In this document: positions 9,453 through 19,359 of the stretch, in pieces | Position numbering within the stretch: position 1 is the first letter of the stretch | Layout: each line of letters starts with the position of its first letter | DNA from: Bacteroidota bacterium | Lineage (GTDB): Bacteria > Bacteroidota > Bacteroidia > Chitinophagales > UBA10324 | Direction: 5' to 3' | Assembly (NCBI GenBank): GCA_014190575.1 | Contig: BJGQ01000006.1 | Span: 30,698 to 94,697 of the forward strand | DNA length: 64,000 bases | Notes under the pieces: model-generated | Told to the model about the DNA's origin: nothing | The model's database searches: none | What the model saw: the letters and a program-made list of their open reading frames with translations, nothing else | Translations under genes and position numbers: made by a program

Positions 9453-10802
9453 ATGACTAAGAAATTAATGATATGGTTGGGAGTGGCCGTTGGCGTGCTA
9501 CTTTTATTTGTAATCATTGGAAAAAAAGCCGGATGGATTTCTAATGACAATGCTGAAAAGGTTAGTACAGAAAAAGTAAGCAAGCGCGATATTGTTGAAA
9601 AAGTTTCTGCATCAGGAAAAATTTATCCTGTTACTGAAGTTAAAATTAGTCCTGATGTTTCAGGGGAAATTATTGATTTGCCCATTGAAGAAGGTGATAG
9701 CGTGATACAAGGTCAGTTACTCGCTAAAATAAAACCTGATATTTATGTTGCACAGGTTGACCGCTCAGTTGCTGCAGTAAATAATGCAAAAGCAAATTAC
9801 TTGAATGCGCAATCTCAGCTCACCCAAATTGTGGTTCAATTTGAAAAATCAGAAAAAGATTACAACCGCAATAAAGATTTGTTTGATAAAAAAGTAATCA
9901 GCCAATCGGAGTTTGATATTTATGATGCTGCATACAAATCAGCGCGTGCAAGTAAGGAAGGAACGCAGCAGGCAGTGGATGCTGCAAAGTTTATGGTGAA
10001 CAGTGCTGAAGCTTCATTGAAGGAAGCCAATGATCAGTTGTATAAAACTTCCATCTATGCCCCCATGAGCGGAATTGTTTCCGCTTTAAATGTTGAGAAA
10101 GGTGAGCGCGTGGTTGGTACTTCACAATTTGCCGGAACTGAAATAATGCGCATCGCAAATCTTTATGCAATGGAAGCTCGGGTCGATGTGAGTGAAAACG
10201 ATGTGCTGAAAGTTTCTGTTGGTGATACCTGTGAAATAGAAGTGGATGCATATCCTGATAAAACTTTTAAAGGAGTGGTTTACCAGGTTGCCAATTCAGC
10301 AAGTTCATCAAGCACTTTAGTAAGTACTGAAAGTGTAACCAATTTTACTGTGAAAATTTTATTGGATCAAAGTTCATTCGTTGATATGATTGATGTTCAG
10401 AAAAAGAAATTTCCATTTCTTCCGGGAATGACTGCCTCTGTGAATATTCTTACGAACCATGTGTATGGAATCAATACTGTTCCGATTCAATCGGTAACTA
10501 CAAGAGAAGATTCAACTGATAAAAACGAATCGCAAAAGAAAAAAGCCGCGAAGGATAAGTTGAAAGAAATTGTTTTTGTTTATGAAAATGGCGAAGCAAA
10601 AAAAGTTTTGGTGACAACCGGAATTCAGGATGATGAATACATAGAAATAAAATCAGGACTGAAAGGTGATGAAGAAATTATAACTGCTCCATATAGTGCA
10701 ATTAGTCGCCGACTGAAAGATAAAATGAAAGTGACCAAGGTTGATAAGAAGGAATTGTATAAAGATAAAAACGGAAGCGATAAATCGGCCTCTGATAATT
10801 GA
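9453..10802 (+). CDS. Membrane-fusion (periplasmic adaptor) subunit of an efflux system, HlyD/MacA-like
   Basis: 449 aa. One N-terminal membrane anchor (LMIWLGVAVGVLLLFVII, about 5-22) is followed by the split lipoyl domain (SPDVSGEIIDLPIEEGDSV; then YAPMSGIVSALNVEKGERV), an alpha-hairpin between them (about 100-190, NNAKANYLNAQSQL), a beta-barrel domain, and a charged Lys-rich tail. This is the adaptor that links an inner-membrane pump to TolC. The directly adjacent TolC gene agrees with this. The MacB-type ABC permease usually found next in Bacteroidetes is missing: the next gene is convergent and unrelated. The pump subunit must be elsewhere or shared. Confidence 0.9.
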   Translation: MTKKLMIWLGVAVGVLLLFVIIGKKAGWISNDNAEKVSTEKVSKRDIVEKVSASGKIYPVTEVKISPDVSGEIIDLPIEEGDSVIQGQLLAKIKPDIYVAQVDRSVAAVNNAKANYLNAQSQLTQIVVQFEKSEKDYNRNKDLFDKKVISQSEFDIYDAAYKSARASKEGTQQAVDAAKFMVNSAEASLKEANDQLYKTSIYAPMSGIVSALNVEKGERVVGTSQFAGTEIMRIANLYAMEARVDVSENDVLKVSVGDTCEIEVDAYPDKTFKGVVYQVANSASSSSTLVSTESVTNFTVKILLDQSSFVDMIDVQKKKFPFLPGMTASVNILTNHVYGINTVPIQSVTTREDSTDKNESQKKKAAKDKLKEIVFVYENGEAKKVLVTTGIQDDEYIEIKSGLKGDEEIITAPYSAISRRLKDKMKVTKVDKKELYKDKNGSDKSASDN

Positions 10803-10804
10803 TA

Positions 10805-11557
10805 TTAATTCTTTCGGAAGAAAAGCAAGACTGAAACCCCAACCGGCAACCCTATTTTTTGTTTCAAGAAAATATTTTCACTGCGCATTAATCTGTAAAA
10901 TAACTTTTGTGTAAAGCCTGGCTGATAAATACTAAAATCAGAACCGGCTTCATTTTTATTACGCATAAAATTTTTCGGAACCAGTTTTGAAAACAACCGG
11001 AATGCGGCAATTGGAATAAACAAAAAAGAATTGAAGTAGGAACTGAAAACAATATTGCCTCCGCTCTTAAATAGTTTTTTCAGATTTGATTTAGTGTAAC
11101 GGCGGTAATGGTGATTAACATCGTCATGATGACTCCATAAAAATTTATAGGCAGGCACTGTTACAGCAATGTATCCGCCTGATTTGCACACCCGTAACAT
11201 TTCACTCACTGCCTTGGCATCATCTTCTACATGTTCTATCACATCAAAGGCGCATACTAAATCGTATGAATTATCAGCATAAGGTAATTCAAGAATAGAC
11301 CCCTGCTCAATATCGAGTTCCGGTAATTTTAGTTTTACAAATTCAAAACAGGTTTGATCATATTCCGAACTTTTTACTTTTCCGAATTCTGCCAGCATGA
11401 CGGATGTTGCACCGGTTGCAATTCCGATATTCAGAATCTTTGAGTCACATGAAAGTTTTAATTCGGCAACCTGCGAACGAAGAATATCCAACCGTGCTTT
11501 GAACCACCAATGATTTCGTTCGAGTGTATAATACTCAATGTAGTAGTTACTATCCAC
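10805..11557 (-). CDS. Class I SAM-dependent methyltransferase
   Basis: 250 aa, Methyltransf_11 type. The SAM-binding motif I is degenerate (ILNIGIATGATSVML); motif II ELPYADNSYDLVCAFDVIEHVEDD and the post-motif LRVCKSGGYIAVTVPAY are clear. HHYRRYTKSNL is seen in methyltransferases linked to surface-glycan loci. The start overlaps the end of the GT2 gene by 8 bases, so the two are translated as a pair. The acceptor is unknown, probably a lipid-linked or glycan substrate. The last residue codons lie 2 bases from the convergent adaptor gene. Confidence 0.85.
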   Translation of the reverse strand: MDSNYYIEYYTLERNHWWFKARLDILRSQVAELKLSCDSKILNIGIATGATSVMLAEFGKVKSSEYDQTCFEFVKLKLPELDIEQGSILELPYADNSYDLVCAFDVIEHVEDDAKAVSEMLRVCKSGGYIAVTVPAYKFLWSHHDDVNHHYRRYTKSNLKKLFKSGGNIVFSSYFNSFLFIPIAAFRLFSKLVPKNFMRNKNEAGSDFSIYQPGFTQKLFYRLMRSENIFLKQKIGLPVGVSVLLFFRKN

Positions 11558-12509
11558 GCTTCTGCAATTCTTTATTTTTAATCACCTTGTCAACTATAAA
11601 CAATGGTCGTGCGCGCACTTGGTCGTAAATGCGCAATACATATTCACCAATCAATCCGAGTGCTAACAACTGGACTCCGCTAAATATTGAAATGGCTAAA
11701 AACAATGAAGCATAACCAGGAGGAACACCGCCCATCCAGTACATTTTAATCAACACATAAATGAAAAATAAAAATGCTCCAATCATTGTAAGCATTCCTA
11801 ATCGTGTAATGAACTTGATCGGAAATTCGCTGAAGTTGAAGATGCCGTTGTATGCCAGATTGAAAAGCATTTTGAAAGTATATTTCGCTTCGCCGGCTGA
11901 GCGCGCATCGCGTTCGTATTCCAAACCAGTTTGCCGGAAACCAATCCATGTGCGCATGCCGCGAATGAATCGACTGCGCTCGGGCATTGCATTCAGATGA
12001 TCCACAACTCTGCGGCTTAACAAAGCGAAGTCGCCACTGTCGAGCGGAATTTCAATACTTGAAATATTTTTAAGCAGTCGGTAATAAAACCAGTAGGCGG
12101 ATTTTTTTACTGCACCCTCCTTGCGTTTTCTTCTGATACCGTAAATCACTTCGTAACCTTCTTTATATTTTTCATAAAACCGTCCGAGTAATTCAGGCGG
12201 ATCCTGTAAATCGCCATCAATAACAAAAACGGCGTCACTGCAATTTACATAAGTCAATCCCGCAGTAAGTGCCAACTGATGCCCGTGATTGCGCGCAAGA
12301 AAAACACTTTGATAATGTGAATCGGTGAGCGCGAGTTCGTTCATCAGCAGCGGAGTTTTATCGCGGCTGCCATCGTTCACTAAAATAACTTCAATTGTGT
12401 AAGCAGAATTTTTTATCAGTTGATTCAGCCGGTCAATTAATAAAGCAAAACCTGCTTCTTCGTTGTAAAGCGGAATAACAATACTGATTTGTGGTTGCTT
12501 ATCGGACAT
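11550..12509 (-). CDS. Family 2 glycosyltransferase, GtrB/DPM1-like, membrane-anchored
   Basis: 319 aa from the ATG at 12509. The longer frame begins with a TTG at 12530 that lies inside a promoter -7 element, so I reject it. The GT-A domain has ISIVIPLYNEE, NDGSRDKT and the DxD-containing FVIDGDLQDPPELL. Two C-terminal membrane helices follow (LTMIGAFLFFIYVLIKMYW and LFLAISIFSGVQLLALGLIGEYVLRIY). Such enzymes transfer a sugar to undecaprenyl or dolichyl phosphate on the cytosolic face. Paired with the downstream methyltransferase. Confidence 0.92.
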   Translation of the reverse strand: MSDKQPQISIVIPLYNEEAGFALLIDRLNQLIKNSAYTIEVILVNDGSRDKTPLLMNELALTDSHYQSVFLARNHGHQLALTAGLTYVNCSDAVFVIDGDLQDPPELLGRFYEKYKEGYEVIYGIRRKRKEGAVKKSAYWFYYRLLKNISSIEIPLDSGDFALLSRRVVDHLNAMPERSRFIRGMRTWIGFRQTGLEYERDARSAGEAKYTFKMLFNLAYNGIFNFSEFPIKFITRLGMLTMIGAFLFFIYVLIKMYWMGGVPPGYASLFLAISIFSGVQLLALGLIGEYVLRIYDQVRARPLFIVDKVIKNKELQKRG

Positions 12510-12527
12510 GGATGAATTGAATAGCTG

Positions 12528-12535
12528 CAAATGTA
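12528..12535 (-). promoter_or_regulatory. Promoter -7 element, TACATTTG on minus strand
   Basis: Exact TAnnTTTG match on the minus strand (plus strand CAAATGTA), 18 bases before the ATG at 12509. It sits between the asnB stop and the GT2 start, suggesting that the GT2-methyltransferase pair has its own promoter. Confidence 0.5.
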
Positions 12536-12542
12536 AAAGACT

Positions 12543-14393
12543 TCAATTGTGTTTTTCCTTTTCGAGCCACTGCTGCAAAATGATTAAAGTCCATATGCGG
12601 TTGTAGAGGTATTCTTCGCCTGCATTAAACCGCTGTAACAGTTTTTTTACTTCCGGAAAATTTATCACAGCATGTTGCTCCACCATTTCTTTCGATAAAT
12701 AAAAATCAACTAAGTGTTTCAATTCTTTTTTCAGCCAGTGTTTTAAAGGAATTGCAAATCCCTGTTTTGGTCGGTCGAAATATTCGCGGGGCACATAATC
12801 GTACAGTACTTCCTTGAGTAAATATTTTGCTGTTCCGTTTTTCAGTTTCAGATTTTCGTTGAGGTTCAATGCAAATTCCACCACCCGATAATCTAAAAAT
12901 GGTGTGCGTGTTTCCAATGAATACTTCATGCTTGCCTGATCTACTTTCACGAGCAAATCATCTTTCAGATAATAATTCAAATCGAACAATGCCTGTGCTT
13001 CTTTCACTGATAAATTTCTTTTCAGTGAAGAAATATTCTGAGCAATTCTGTATTCGTCATTCGGTTTGTTTACCAAAATATTTTCAATTTCGTCAGCAGA
13101 AAAAAAGTATTGCTCTTGCGAAAAAATATGCGAAGGCAGAAATTGTTTGTCGGAATAATTCAGCAGTGCTGCAACTCTTTTATATTTTGAAGGAAGCATA
13201 GTTAGCATTCCGCTTAACGGTTTTCGGAAAGTTTGCAACAAAGGATTCTGCAATCGCTCCGCCCACTTGTATGCACCGTATCCCATAAATAATTCGTCGC
13301 CCCCATCGCCGCTCAAAGTCATGGTTACATGTTGTCGCGCCAATTTCGAAACCAACATGGTTGGTATGGCTGATGAATCGGCATATGGTTCATCATACTG
13401 ATCAATAATTTTATCAGCGAGTTCAATGGCTTCGTTGTAGGTGACTATAAATTCGTAGTGTTCTGTATGCAAGTGCCGCGAAATTTTTTTGGCGTATTCA
13501 CTCTCGTTAAATCCTGCATCGTTAAATCCAATTGAAAAAGTTTTTACAGGTTCGGCAGAAACAGATTGCGCAATGGCTGTTACCAGACTTGAATCAATTC
13601 CTCCACTCAAAAAAGTTCCGAAGGGGACATCGCTGATCATGCGAAGTTGCACACTGCTGCGCATCAGATTGTTCAATTGATTTTTAGCAGTTGCAAAATC
13701 ATTGACTGTTACAGATTCAATTTTTTCTTCTGCTTTCCAGTAGGTTGAAAATTTTATTCCGGTTGCACCAATCTTTGCATACGAGCCGGAAGGAAATTTA
13801 TAAATGCCTTCGTAAATCGTATCTGGTTCGGCGATGTACCCGATGTTCAGATATTGCGCAATTGCTTTCTGATTTTTCTTCAGGTTGTTTTTAAAATCCG
13901 GGAACTGTAACAGTGCTTTTAATTCAGATGCAAAAACAAATTTTCCATTTTGAAAAGAATAATAAATCGGTTTCACTCCCAAGCGATCGCGGAAAACAGT
14001 AAGTGATTTTTCCTGTTTATCGTAAAGCGCAATAGTGAACATGCCGTTGAACAAGTTCACTGCTTCCGCTCCTTTTTGTGAAAGTAATTCGAGAATCACT
14101 TCACTATCCGAATGTGTTTTTAAATCAGTTGTTACCTGCGAAGCAATTTCCTGAAAGTTGAAAATCTCTCCGTTGAAAACCATTACATAACGCGAGTTGT
14201 GCGAATACATGGGTTGGTTTGCCGCACTCGACAAATCAATAATGCTCAACCGACGATGACCAAGACCACAATGTTCATCAAAGAAAAATCCATCAGAATC
14301 AGGCCCACGATGCGCAATAGCATCGGTCATTTTTTTCAGCGCGACTTCATCGCTGAATGGTTGAATGGAATAATATCCTGCAATGCCGCACAT
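12543..14393 (-). CDS. asnB: Asparagine synthetase (glutamine-hydrolysing) family amidotransferase
   Basis: 616 aa. The N-terminal class II glutamine amidotransferase domain starts MCGIAGYYS, so Cys2 becomes the catalytic nucleophile after Met removal; NGEIFNF and SDSEVILE follow. The C-terminal ATP-pyrophosphatase domain has the PP-loop FLSGGIDSSLVTA and TMTLSGDGGDELFMGY. The family makes asparagine from aspartate, ATP and glutamine. In surface-glycan loci close relatives amidate sugars or peptides instead. Its place between two glycosyltransferase genes makes the second role possible. The start codon directly follows the stop of the upstream GT4-like gene, so they are translated in tandem. 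Confidence 0.9.
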   Translation of the reverse strand: MCGIAGYYSIQPFSDEVALKKMTDAIAHRGPDSDGFFFDEHCGLGHRRLSIIDLSSAANQPMYSHNSRYVMVFNGEIFNFQEIASQVTTDLKTHSDSEVILELLSQKGAEAVNLFNGMFTIALYDKQEKSLTVFRDRLGVKPIYYSFQNGKFVFASELKALLQFPDFKNNLKKNQKAIAQYLNIGYIAEPDTIYEGIYKFPSGSYAKIGATGIKFSTYWKAEEKIESVTVNDFATAKNQLNNLMRSSVQLRMISDVPFGTFLSGGIDSSLVTAIAQSVSAEPVKTFSIGFNDAGFNESEYAKKISRHLHTEHYEFIVTYNEAIELADKIIDQYDEPYADSSAIPTMLVSKLARQHVTMTLSGDGGDELFMGYGAYKWAERLQNPLLQTFRKPLSGMLTMLPSKYKRVAALLNYSDKQFLPSHIFSQEQYFFSADEIENILVNKPNDEYRIAQNISSLKRNLSVKEAQALFDLNYYLKDDLLVKVDQASMKYSLETRTPFLDYRVVEFALNLNENLKLKNGTAKYLLKEVLYDYVPREYFDRPKQGFAIPLKHWLKKELKHLVDFYLSKEMVEQHAVINFPEVKKLLQRFNAGEEYLYNRIWTLIILQQWLEKEKHN

Positions 14394-15689
14394 TTACCTT
14401 TTCTGATTTTCTTTTAGAAATTTAACCAATTGTTCAGCTTGTTTTTTTCGGGTATAAGACAACACCTTTTCATTATCCGGAGAAATTGTAAAAAGATTTT
14501 TCCCAGATTTCTTTTCCTGTAATTGTTCTAACAAAAATTTTTTCAGTGCTTCAATAGTTTGAAATGTTAATCCTGATTTTGTCTCGTTAATTAATTCACT
14601 CAGCAAACCATTGTCATTGGGTAAAACTAAAATGGGTTTTTTAGCAGCGAGGTAATCATATACTTTGGCGAAAATTGCCTGATAGTTTTTTTCTGAAAAT
14701 GCAATTAAAAAATCTGATTCGACATTGTGCTTTAAAGCTTCGTGCCGGGCTATTCTTGGAGTGGTTTTTAAGTAAGAATTAAGTGTGTTACTGAAATTTT
14801 TCACCCTTGAATATTGAGTGGGATAGTATTCGAGTCCAATAAAATTCAATTGAATTTCAGCGGATGATATCTTTTTTTCATTGTGTAATTCGAGTAATGC
14901 CTGTAGCAAAAATTCAACCTGCTGACCGGCAGTTAGCGTACCATTATGCGTAAGGGTTAAGGTGGCAGATTGATCAGGCAAATCTAGATTTAAAAATTCT
15001 TCAAAGCCATTATATACTACTTTGAAATTTTTTTTATGCAATTTGCCAAGGGCAGTTCCAAGGTATGGATCGGGCGCAGTAATAAAACTGCAATTTCTTA
15101 AATATTTTTTTTCGAAATGAAATTCCCACGATTGCAAAAAACGATTGAGCATATCGCGGTTGTGTCGGGTAACATGATTTAATTTCCATCCATCGCGGAA
15201 ATCAGCAACCCATGGAATCCCGAATTCTTTGTGCAATAAATATCCGTACTTGAATAAAATAAATGGCTCTCCTGTAATTAAAATGAAATCCGGTTTTTCG
15301 TGTTGCAAATATTTTCTTGCTTCAAAATACAGTCGCTTGTGTTTATCAAATGAAAATGAAACAAACGAAAACATTTTATAAAACAGTGAAAGCATTTTTC
15401 GCCAAATCCTTTTTTTATCTGCTCCGAATTTCAACAATATTTTTTCTGGAAGCACTAATTCTATTGGAACTCGAATGACTGTGCCTTTTTCTGATTTATC
15501 AATGATTATTTTTTCTGATGAGGCATTTTTTAAAACATCTTCTGCCCGTTCAATTTTTGCAGTCCATTGCTTAGTTATAACAGTCGGTTCAATTCCATAC
15601 TCATTAAAATAATTAAACCAGCTATAAGGTCGCTGTGCCCCGACAGAATTTAATGGTGGAAAATCATTGCAGATGATGAGTACGCGCAC
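14394..15689 (-). CDS. GT4-like glycosyltransferase
   Basis: 431 aa from a GTG at 15689. The longer frame from the ATG at 15728 starts upstream of a perfect -7 element (15707-15714), and its extra 13 residues do not look like a protein start, whereas VRVLIICNDFPPLNSVGAQRPYSW is the normal opening of the family. N-terminal domain: PDFILITGEPFILFKYGYLL and WVADFRDGW. C-terminal domain: LTHNGTLTAGQQVEFLLQAL, FLIAFSEKNYQAIFAKVYDYLAAKKPILVLPND. The EX7E-type region is recognisable rather than perfect. It probably adds a sugar in a surface glycan. It leads the asnB gene. Confidence 0.82.
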   Translation of the reverse strand: MRVLIICNDFPPLNSVGAQRPYSWFNYFNEYGIEPTVITKQWTAKIERAEDVLKNASSEKIIIDKSEKGTVIRVPIELVLPEKILLKFGADKKRIWRKMLSLFYKMFSFVSFSFDKHKRLYFEARKYLQHEKPDFILITGEPFILFKYGYLLHKEFGIPWVADFRDGWKLNHVTRHNRDMLNRFLQSWEFHFEKKYLRNCSFITAPDPYLGTALGKLHKKNFKVVYNGFEEFLNLDLPDQSATLTLTHNGTLTAGQQVEFLLQALLELHNEKKISSAEIQLNFIGLEYYPTQYSRVKNFSNTLNSYLKTTPRIARHEALKHNVESDFLIAFSEKNYQAIFAKVYDYLAAKKPILVLPNDNGLLSELINETKSGLTFQTIEALKKFLLEQLQEKKSGKNLFTISPDNEKVLSYTRKKQAEQLVKFLKENQKR

Positions 15690-15706
15690 AGAGAAGTTGA
15701 GTAGCG

Positions 15707-15714
15707 CAAAATTA
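15707..15714 (-). promoter_or_regulatory. Promoter -7 element, TAATTTTG on minus strand
   Basis: Exact TAnnTTTG match (plus strand CAAAATTA), 17 bases before the GTG at 15689. It decides the start of the GT4-like gene and probably drives the GT4-asnB pair. Confidence 0.5.
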
Positions 15715-15766
15715 ATTTTAAAACCCAAAAAGAAATTCTACATTTCGGAATCAAAATTTCTCTGTT

Positions 15767-16225
15767 ATGAAAAAAATATTTTCTCTTTTGCTGGTTTTGA
15801 GTATTGCGCAATTTGTATTTGCGGACAGCTATCCGGTTTTGAAAGTAGTGCTGAAGGGCGGCATCTCTGGTCGGGTGGAATCAGTTGTGACAGATTTGAA
15901 AAACAGACCAGGAGCAGGTAGCTGGTGTTTTGATTATGTGCAGCAGACTTTGGGAAATACTGATTTTGAAAATGTGGAGTTTGGTTCTGTTACAAAATTA
16001 GATGTAACAGATTATCGCATCAGCAATGAACTGCTCGAATATGCGCAGGAGCAAATTAGCGTGAATCACCTTGAAGGAACTTACACTCGCGAAGTGCCGG
16101 ATGCAGTTACAGGTTGCAAGAGAGTTTATATGCTTACCTGGAAATCGAAAAATAAATTCGGCGATAAAGGAAGTATTAATGTAATTAAATTAGATTCTCC
16201 TTCCTGTTTGCAATCACTTGTATAA
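15767..16225 (+). CDS. Small secreted hypothetical protein
   Basis: 152 aa, not recognised. A clear signal peptide (KKIFSLLLVLSIAQFVFADS, cut after about residue 19) puts it in the periplasm or outside. The mature part is about 130 residues, mixed alpha/beta by eye, with three cysteines (in SWCFD, TGCKRV and PSCLQ) that could form a disulphide. There is no lipobox or T9SS C-terminal domain. A near -7 element (TACATTTC) lies about 23 bases before the ATG. It diverges from the GT4-like gene and converges on gcvP. Confidence 0.7.
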   Translation: MKKIFSLLLVLSIAQFVFADSYPVLKVVLKGGISGRVESVVTDLKNRPGAGSWCFDYVQQTLGNTDFENVEFGSVTKLDVTDYRISNELLEYAQEQISVNHLEGTYTREVPDAVTGCKRVYMLTWKSKNKFGDKGSINVIKLDSPSCLQSLV

Positions 16226-16313
16226 TGAATTTTGGTATATTCAAACTGCCTAGATTTATTGAAACTTAACAATCAAAAAACTTTGTATTTTGAATTCTTC
16301 TTATTAAGAAAAT

Positions 16314-19160
16314 CTAACTAGCAACTTCTTCCATGTAACTTTCAACTGGCGGACAAACACAAATTAAATTTCGGTCGCCATGGGTATCGTTAATGCGTGA
16401 TACTGAAGCCCAAAATTTATTTTTCATAACATAAGGCAATGGAAATGCAGCGCGTGAGCGGGAGTAAGGATGATTCCATTCATCTGCAATTACTACAGCA
16501 GTCGTGTGCGGTGCATTGTGCAATAAATTATCGTCTTTGTCTGCAGTGCCATCTGCAATTTCCATAATTTCTTTTTTGATAGAAATTAATGCGTGACAGA
16601 AACGGTCGAGTTCTTCTTTGTCTTCGCTCTCTGTTGGTTCAATCATCAAAGTGCCGGCAACAGGGAACGAAACAGTTGGTGCATGAAAACTATAATCCAT
16701 TAATCGCTTGGCAATATCTCCAACTTCAATTCCGTATTTTTTAAACTCACGCATGTCTACAATCATTTCGTGTGCGCATCTGCCATTAGAACCTTGAAAT
16801 AAAATATTGAATTCTTTTTCGAGAATGCTCTTCATGTAATTTGCATTCAGGATTGCATATCGTGTTGCATCAGCACAACCATCAGCACCTAATAATCTGA
16901 TATATCCATAGGAAATTAATAGAATTGAAGCGCTTCCCCATGGTGCAGAACTCACAGAATGAATTGCTTTTTCACCACCTGTTTTTACGACAGGGTGCCC
17001 AGGTAAGTAAGGAGCTAATTTTTTATTTACACAAATAGGGCCCATTCCCGGGCCACCACCACCATGTGGAATTGCAAAAGTTTTATGCAGGTTAATGTGA
17101 TTTACATCGGCACCAATTGCAGAAGGAGAAGTTAGCCCAACCTGTGCATTCATGTTCGCACCATCCATGTAAACCAATCCACCATTTGCATGAGTGATTG
17201 CACAAATTTCATTTATGCTTTCTTCAAACACACCGTGCGTTGAAGGATAAGTTACCATCAGACAAGCCAAATCATTTTTATGTTCTTCAGCTTTTTGTTT
17301 TAAATCGGCAACATCAATGTTTCCTTTCTCATCGCACTTGGTTACAATAACTTTCATTCCGGCCATCACAGCACTGGCAGGATTTGTTCCGTGAGCTGAA
17401 GATGGAATAAGCGCAACATTCCGATGACTTTCATTTCTGTCTTTGTGATAGGCCATGATTACAAGCAGACCTGCATACTCGCCTTGCGCCCCTGAATTCG
17501 GTTGCAATGAACAGGCATCGAAACCGGTGATTGCACATAAATAATTTTCGAGTTGCGAAATAATTTCAGTGTATCCTTTTGTTTGTTCTGCAGGGGCGAA
17601 TGGATGAATGGAAGAAAATTCAGGCCAACTCAATGGCATCATTTCAGTTGCTGCATTCAGTTTCATTGTACAACTTCCCAATGAAATCATAGAAGTGTTT
17701 AGCGAAAGGTCTTTGTTCTCCAATTGTTTTAAGTAACGCATCATCTGCGATTCAGAATGATGGCGGTTGAAAACAGGATGTGTTAAATAAGTTGAATCTC
17801 TTTTTAGTGAAGCAGGAATATTTTTTAATTCCGAAGAAATATTTATTTCAGTTGATGAAGAAAAAACTTTCAGAATATCCTGAACATCTTTTTCAGTGGT
17901 TGTTTCATCCAAAGAAATTCCAATGTGAGTCGCATCAATAATTCTGAAATTGATTTCGTTTTTTGATGCTGCAGCTTTTATTGAATTTGAGTCTGAAACT
18001 TCAACATAAACAGTATCGAAGAAATTTTTATTCAGAATTTTTACTCCGGAAATTTTTGAAAGAGAATTAGAAAGCGATTGTGTTAGAGTAGAAATTTTAG
18101 TTGCAATATTTTTCAATCCGTCAGTACCATGATATATAGCATAAGCAGCAGCCATGTTTGCAAGCAAGGCTTGTGCAGTACAAATGTTTGAAGTTGCTTT
18201 TTCTCTTCTGATGTGTTGCTCTCGTGTTTGCAAACTCATACGAAAAGCAGGTTGGCCTTGAGCATCGATTGAAACCCCGATTATGCGTCCCGGCATTAAT
18301 CGTTTGTATTCATCTTTAGCAGCAAAGAAAGCTGCATGTGGGCCACCAAATCCGAGGGGTACACCAAATCGTTGTGCTGAACCAATAGCAATATCAGCCC
18401 CTAATTCTCCTGGAGATTTTAATAAAGTTAATGCAAGCAAGTCGGTCGCCATTACCACTTTCACTCCGCATTTATTGGCTTCTTCTATCAATGAAGAATA
18501 ATCATTTACCCCACCAAATGAATCCGGGTACTGAACAATGCACCCAAAAACTTTTTCGTTGAAATTAAATTTATCGGGGGATGAAATCACCAATTCAATA
18601 TCTAACGGAAGTGCTCGTGTTTTTAAAATATCTATTGTTTGAGGGAAACAATTATCAGCAACGAGAAAAACATTTTTTGTTTCTTCTTTTCCATTTGAAT
18701 GATATACCAAAGTCATTGCTTCACTAGCAGCAGTTCCTTCATCCAACAATGATGCATTACTAACCGGTAAGCCAGTTAAATCGCAGACCATGGTTTGGTA
18801 ATTCAACAACATTTCTAATCTGCCTTGTGCAATCTCAGCCTGATAGGGTGTATACTGCGTGTACCATCCGGGATTTTCAAAAATATTCCTAAGGATTACT
18901 GAAGGAGTGATTGTATTATAATATCCCATTCCAATAAAAGAACGAAACACTTTATTTTCTGAAGCAAATATTTTCATCATCTTCAAATACTCAAATTCAC
19001 TAAGCGCTTCAGGAAGTTTTAATTTTTTATCAGTAAGAATTGAAGCAGGAATTGTTTCCTTTATCAGTTGGTTGAGTGAGGAAACACCAATTGCATGAAG
19101 CATTTCCGTGGTTTCATTTTTATTTGGCCCAATATGACGGTGGAAAAAAGAACTTGACAT
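16314..19160 (-). CDS. gcvP: Glycine dehydrogenase (aminomethyl-transferring), glycine cleavage P protein
   Basis: 948 aa, the fused single-chain P protein. It decarboxylates glycine with PLP and passes the aminomethyl group to lipoyl-H protein. Visible: FFHRHIGP at the start, the N-terminal pseudo-half ([38 protein letters not shown]), and the catalytic half with [24 protein letters not shown] and the PLP lysine in [16 protein letters not shown] (Lys693). The length is normal. gcvT and gcvH are not in the window. It reads alone, with a -7 element at 19209-19216. I saw no glycine riboswitch in the leader. Confidence 0.97.
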   Translation of the reverse strand: MSSSFFHRHIGPNKNETTEMLHAIGVSSLNQLIKETIPASILTDKKLKLPEALSEFEYLKMMKIFASENKVFRSFIGMGYYNTITPSVILRNIFENPGWYTQYTPYQAEIAQGRLEMLLNYQTMVCDLTGLPVSNASLLDEGTAASEAMTLVYHSNGKEETKNVFLVADNCFPQTIDILKTRALPLDIELVISSPDKFNFNEKVFGCIVQYPDSFGGVNDYSSLIEEANKCGVKVVMATDLLALTLLKSPGELGADIAIGSAQRFGVPLGFGGPHAAFFAAKDEYKRLMPGRIIGVSIDAQGQPAFRMSLQTREQHIRREKATSNICTAQALLANMAAAYAIYHGTDGLKNIATKISTLTQSLSNSLSKISGVKILNKNFFDTVYVEVSDSNSIKAAASKNEINFRIIDATHIGISLDETTTEKDVQDILKVFSSSTEINISSELKNIPASLKRDSTYLTHPVFNRHHSESQMMRYLKQLENKDLSLNTSMISLGSCTMKLNAATEMMPLSWPEFSSIHPFAPAEQTKGYTEIISQLENYLCAITGFDACSLQPNSGAQGEYAGLLVIMAYHKDRNESHRNVALIPSSAHGTNPASAVMAGMKVIVTKCDEKGNIDVADLKQKAEEHKNDLACLMVTYPSTHGVFEESINEICAITHANGGLVYMDGANMNAQVGLTSPSAIGADVNHINLHKTFAIPHGGGGPGMGPICVNKKLAPYLPGHPVVKTGGEKAIHSVSSAPWGSASILLISYGYIRLLGADGCADATRYAILNANYMKSILEKEFNILFQGSNGRCAHEMIVDMREFKKYGIEVGDIAKRLMDYSFHAPTVSFPVAGTLMIEPTESEDKEELDRFCHALISIKKEIMEIADGTADKDDNLLHNAPHTTAVVIADEWNHPYSRSRAAFPLPYVMKNKFWASVSRINDTHGDRNLICVCPPVESYMEEVAS

Positions 19161-19208
19161 TTTTATAATTAGATTTTAGTATGATTTAACTTGGTTTTTC
19201 AAGAGACG

Positions 19209-19216
19209 CAAATGTA
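19209..19216 (-). promoter_or_regulatory. Promoter -7 element, TACATTTG on minus strand
   Basis: Exact TAnnTTTG match (plus strand CAAATGTA), 48 bases before the gcvP ATG. The leader is longer than at most other promoters here. The rest of the 199-base divergent gap holds a direct repeat GTTACTTTTA (about 19312 and 19334) facing the J-domain gene. Confidence 0.45.
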
Positions 19217-19359
19217 ACGGACAAATGACAATTTTGAGGGCAATAAAAACATACGAATGCCGTTATTCACAACACTCTAACATACCGCTTGTTAAAAATT
19301 TAAAGAATTAGGGTTACTTTTAGTGCCGCTATAGTTACTTTTAAAAAAAATTAAAAATC

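Noticed and set aside
12869..13201. 110-aa plus-strand frame inside asnB, and similar long antisense frames elsewhere (for example 33788-34132 in glnN, 46503-47000 in the aminotransferase)
   Set aside because: They lie wholly inside well-supported genes on the other strand and show no family motifs.
15690..15728. ATG start of the GT4-like gene at 15728
   Set aside because: It lies upstream of a perfect -7 element; the GTG at 15689 starts at the conserved first strand.
19161..19359. Glycine riboswitch upstream of gcvP
   Set aside because: The leader is short (about 48 bases after the -7 element), too short for the tandem aptamer; no matching conserved core was seen.
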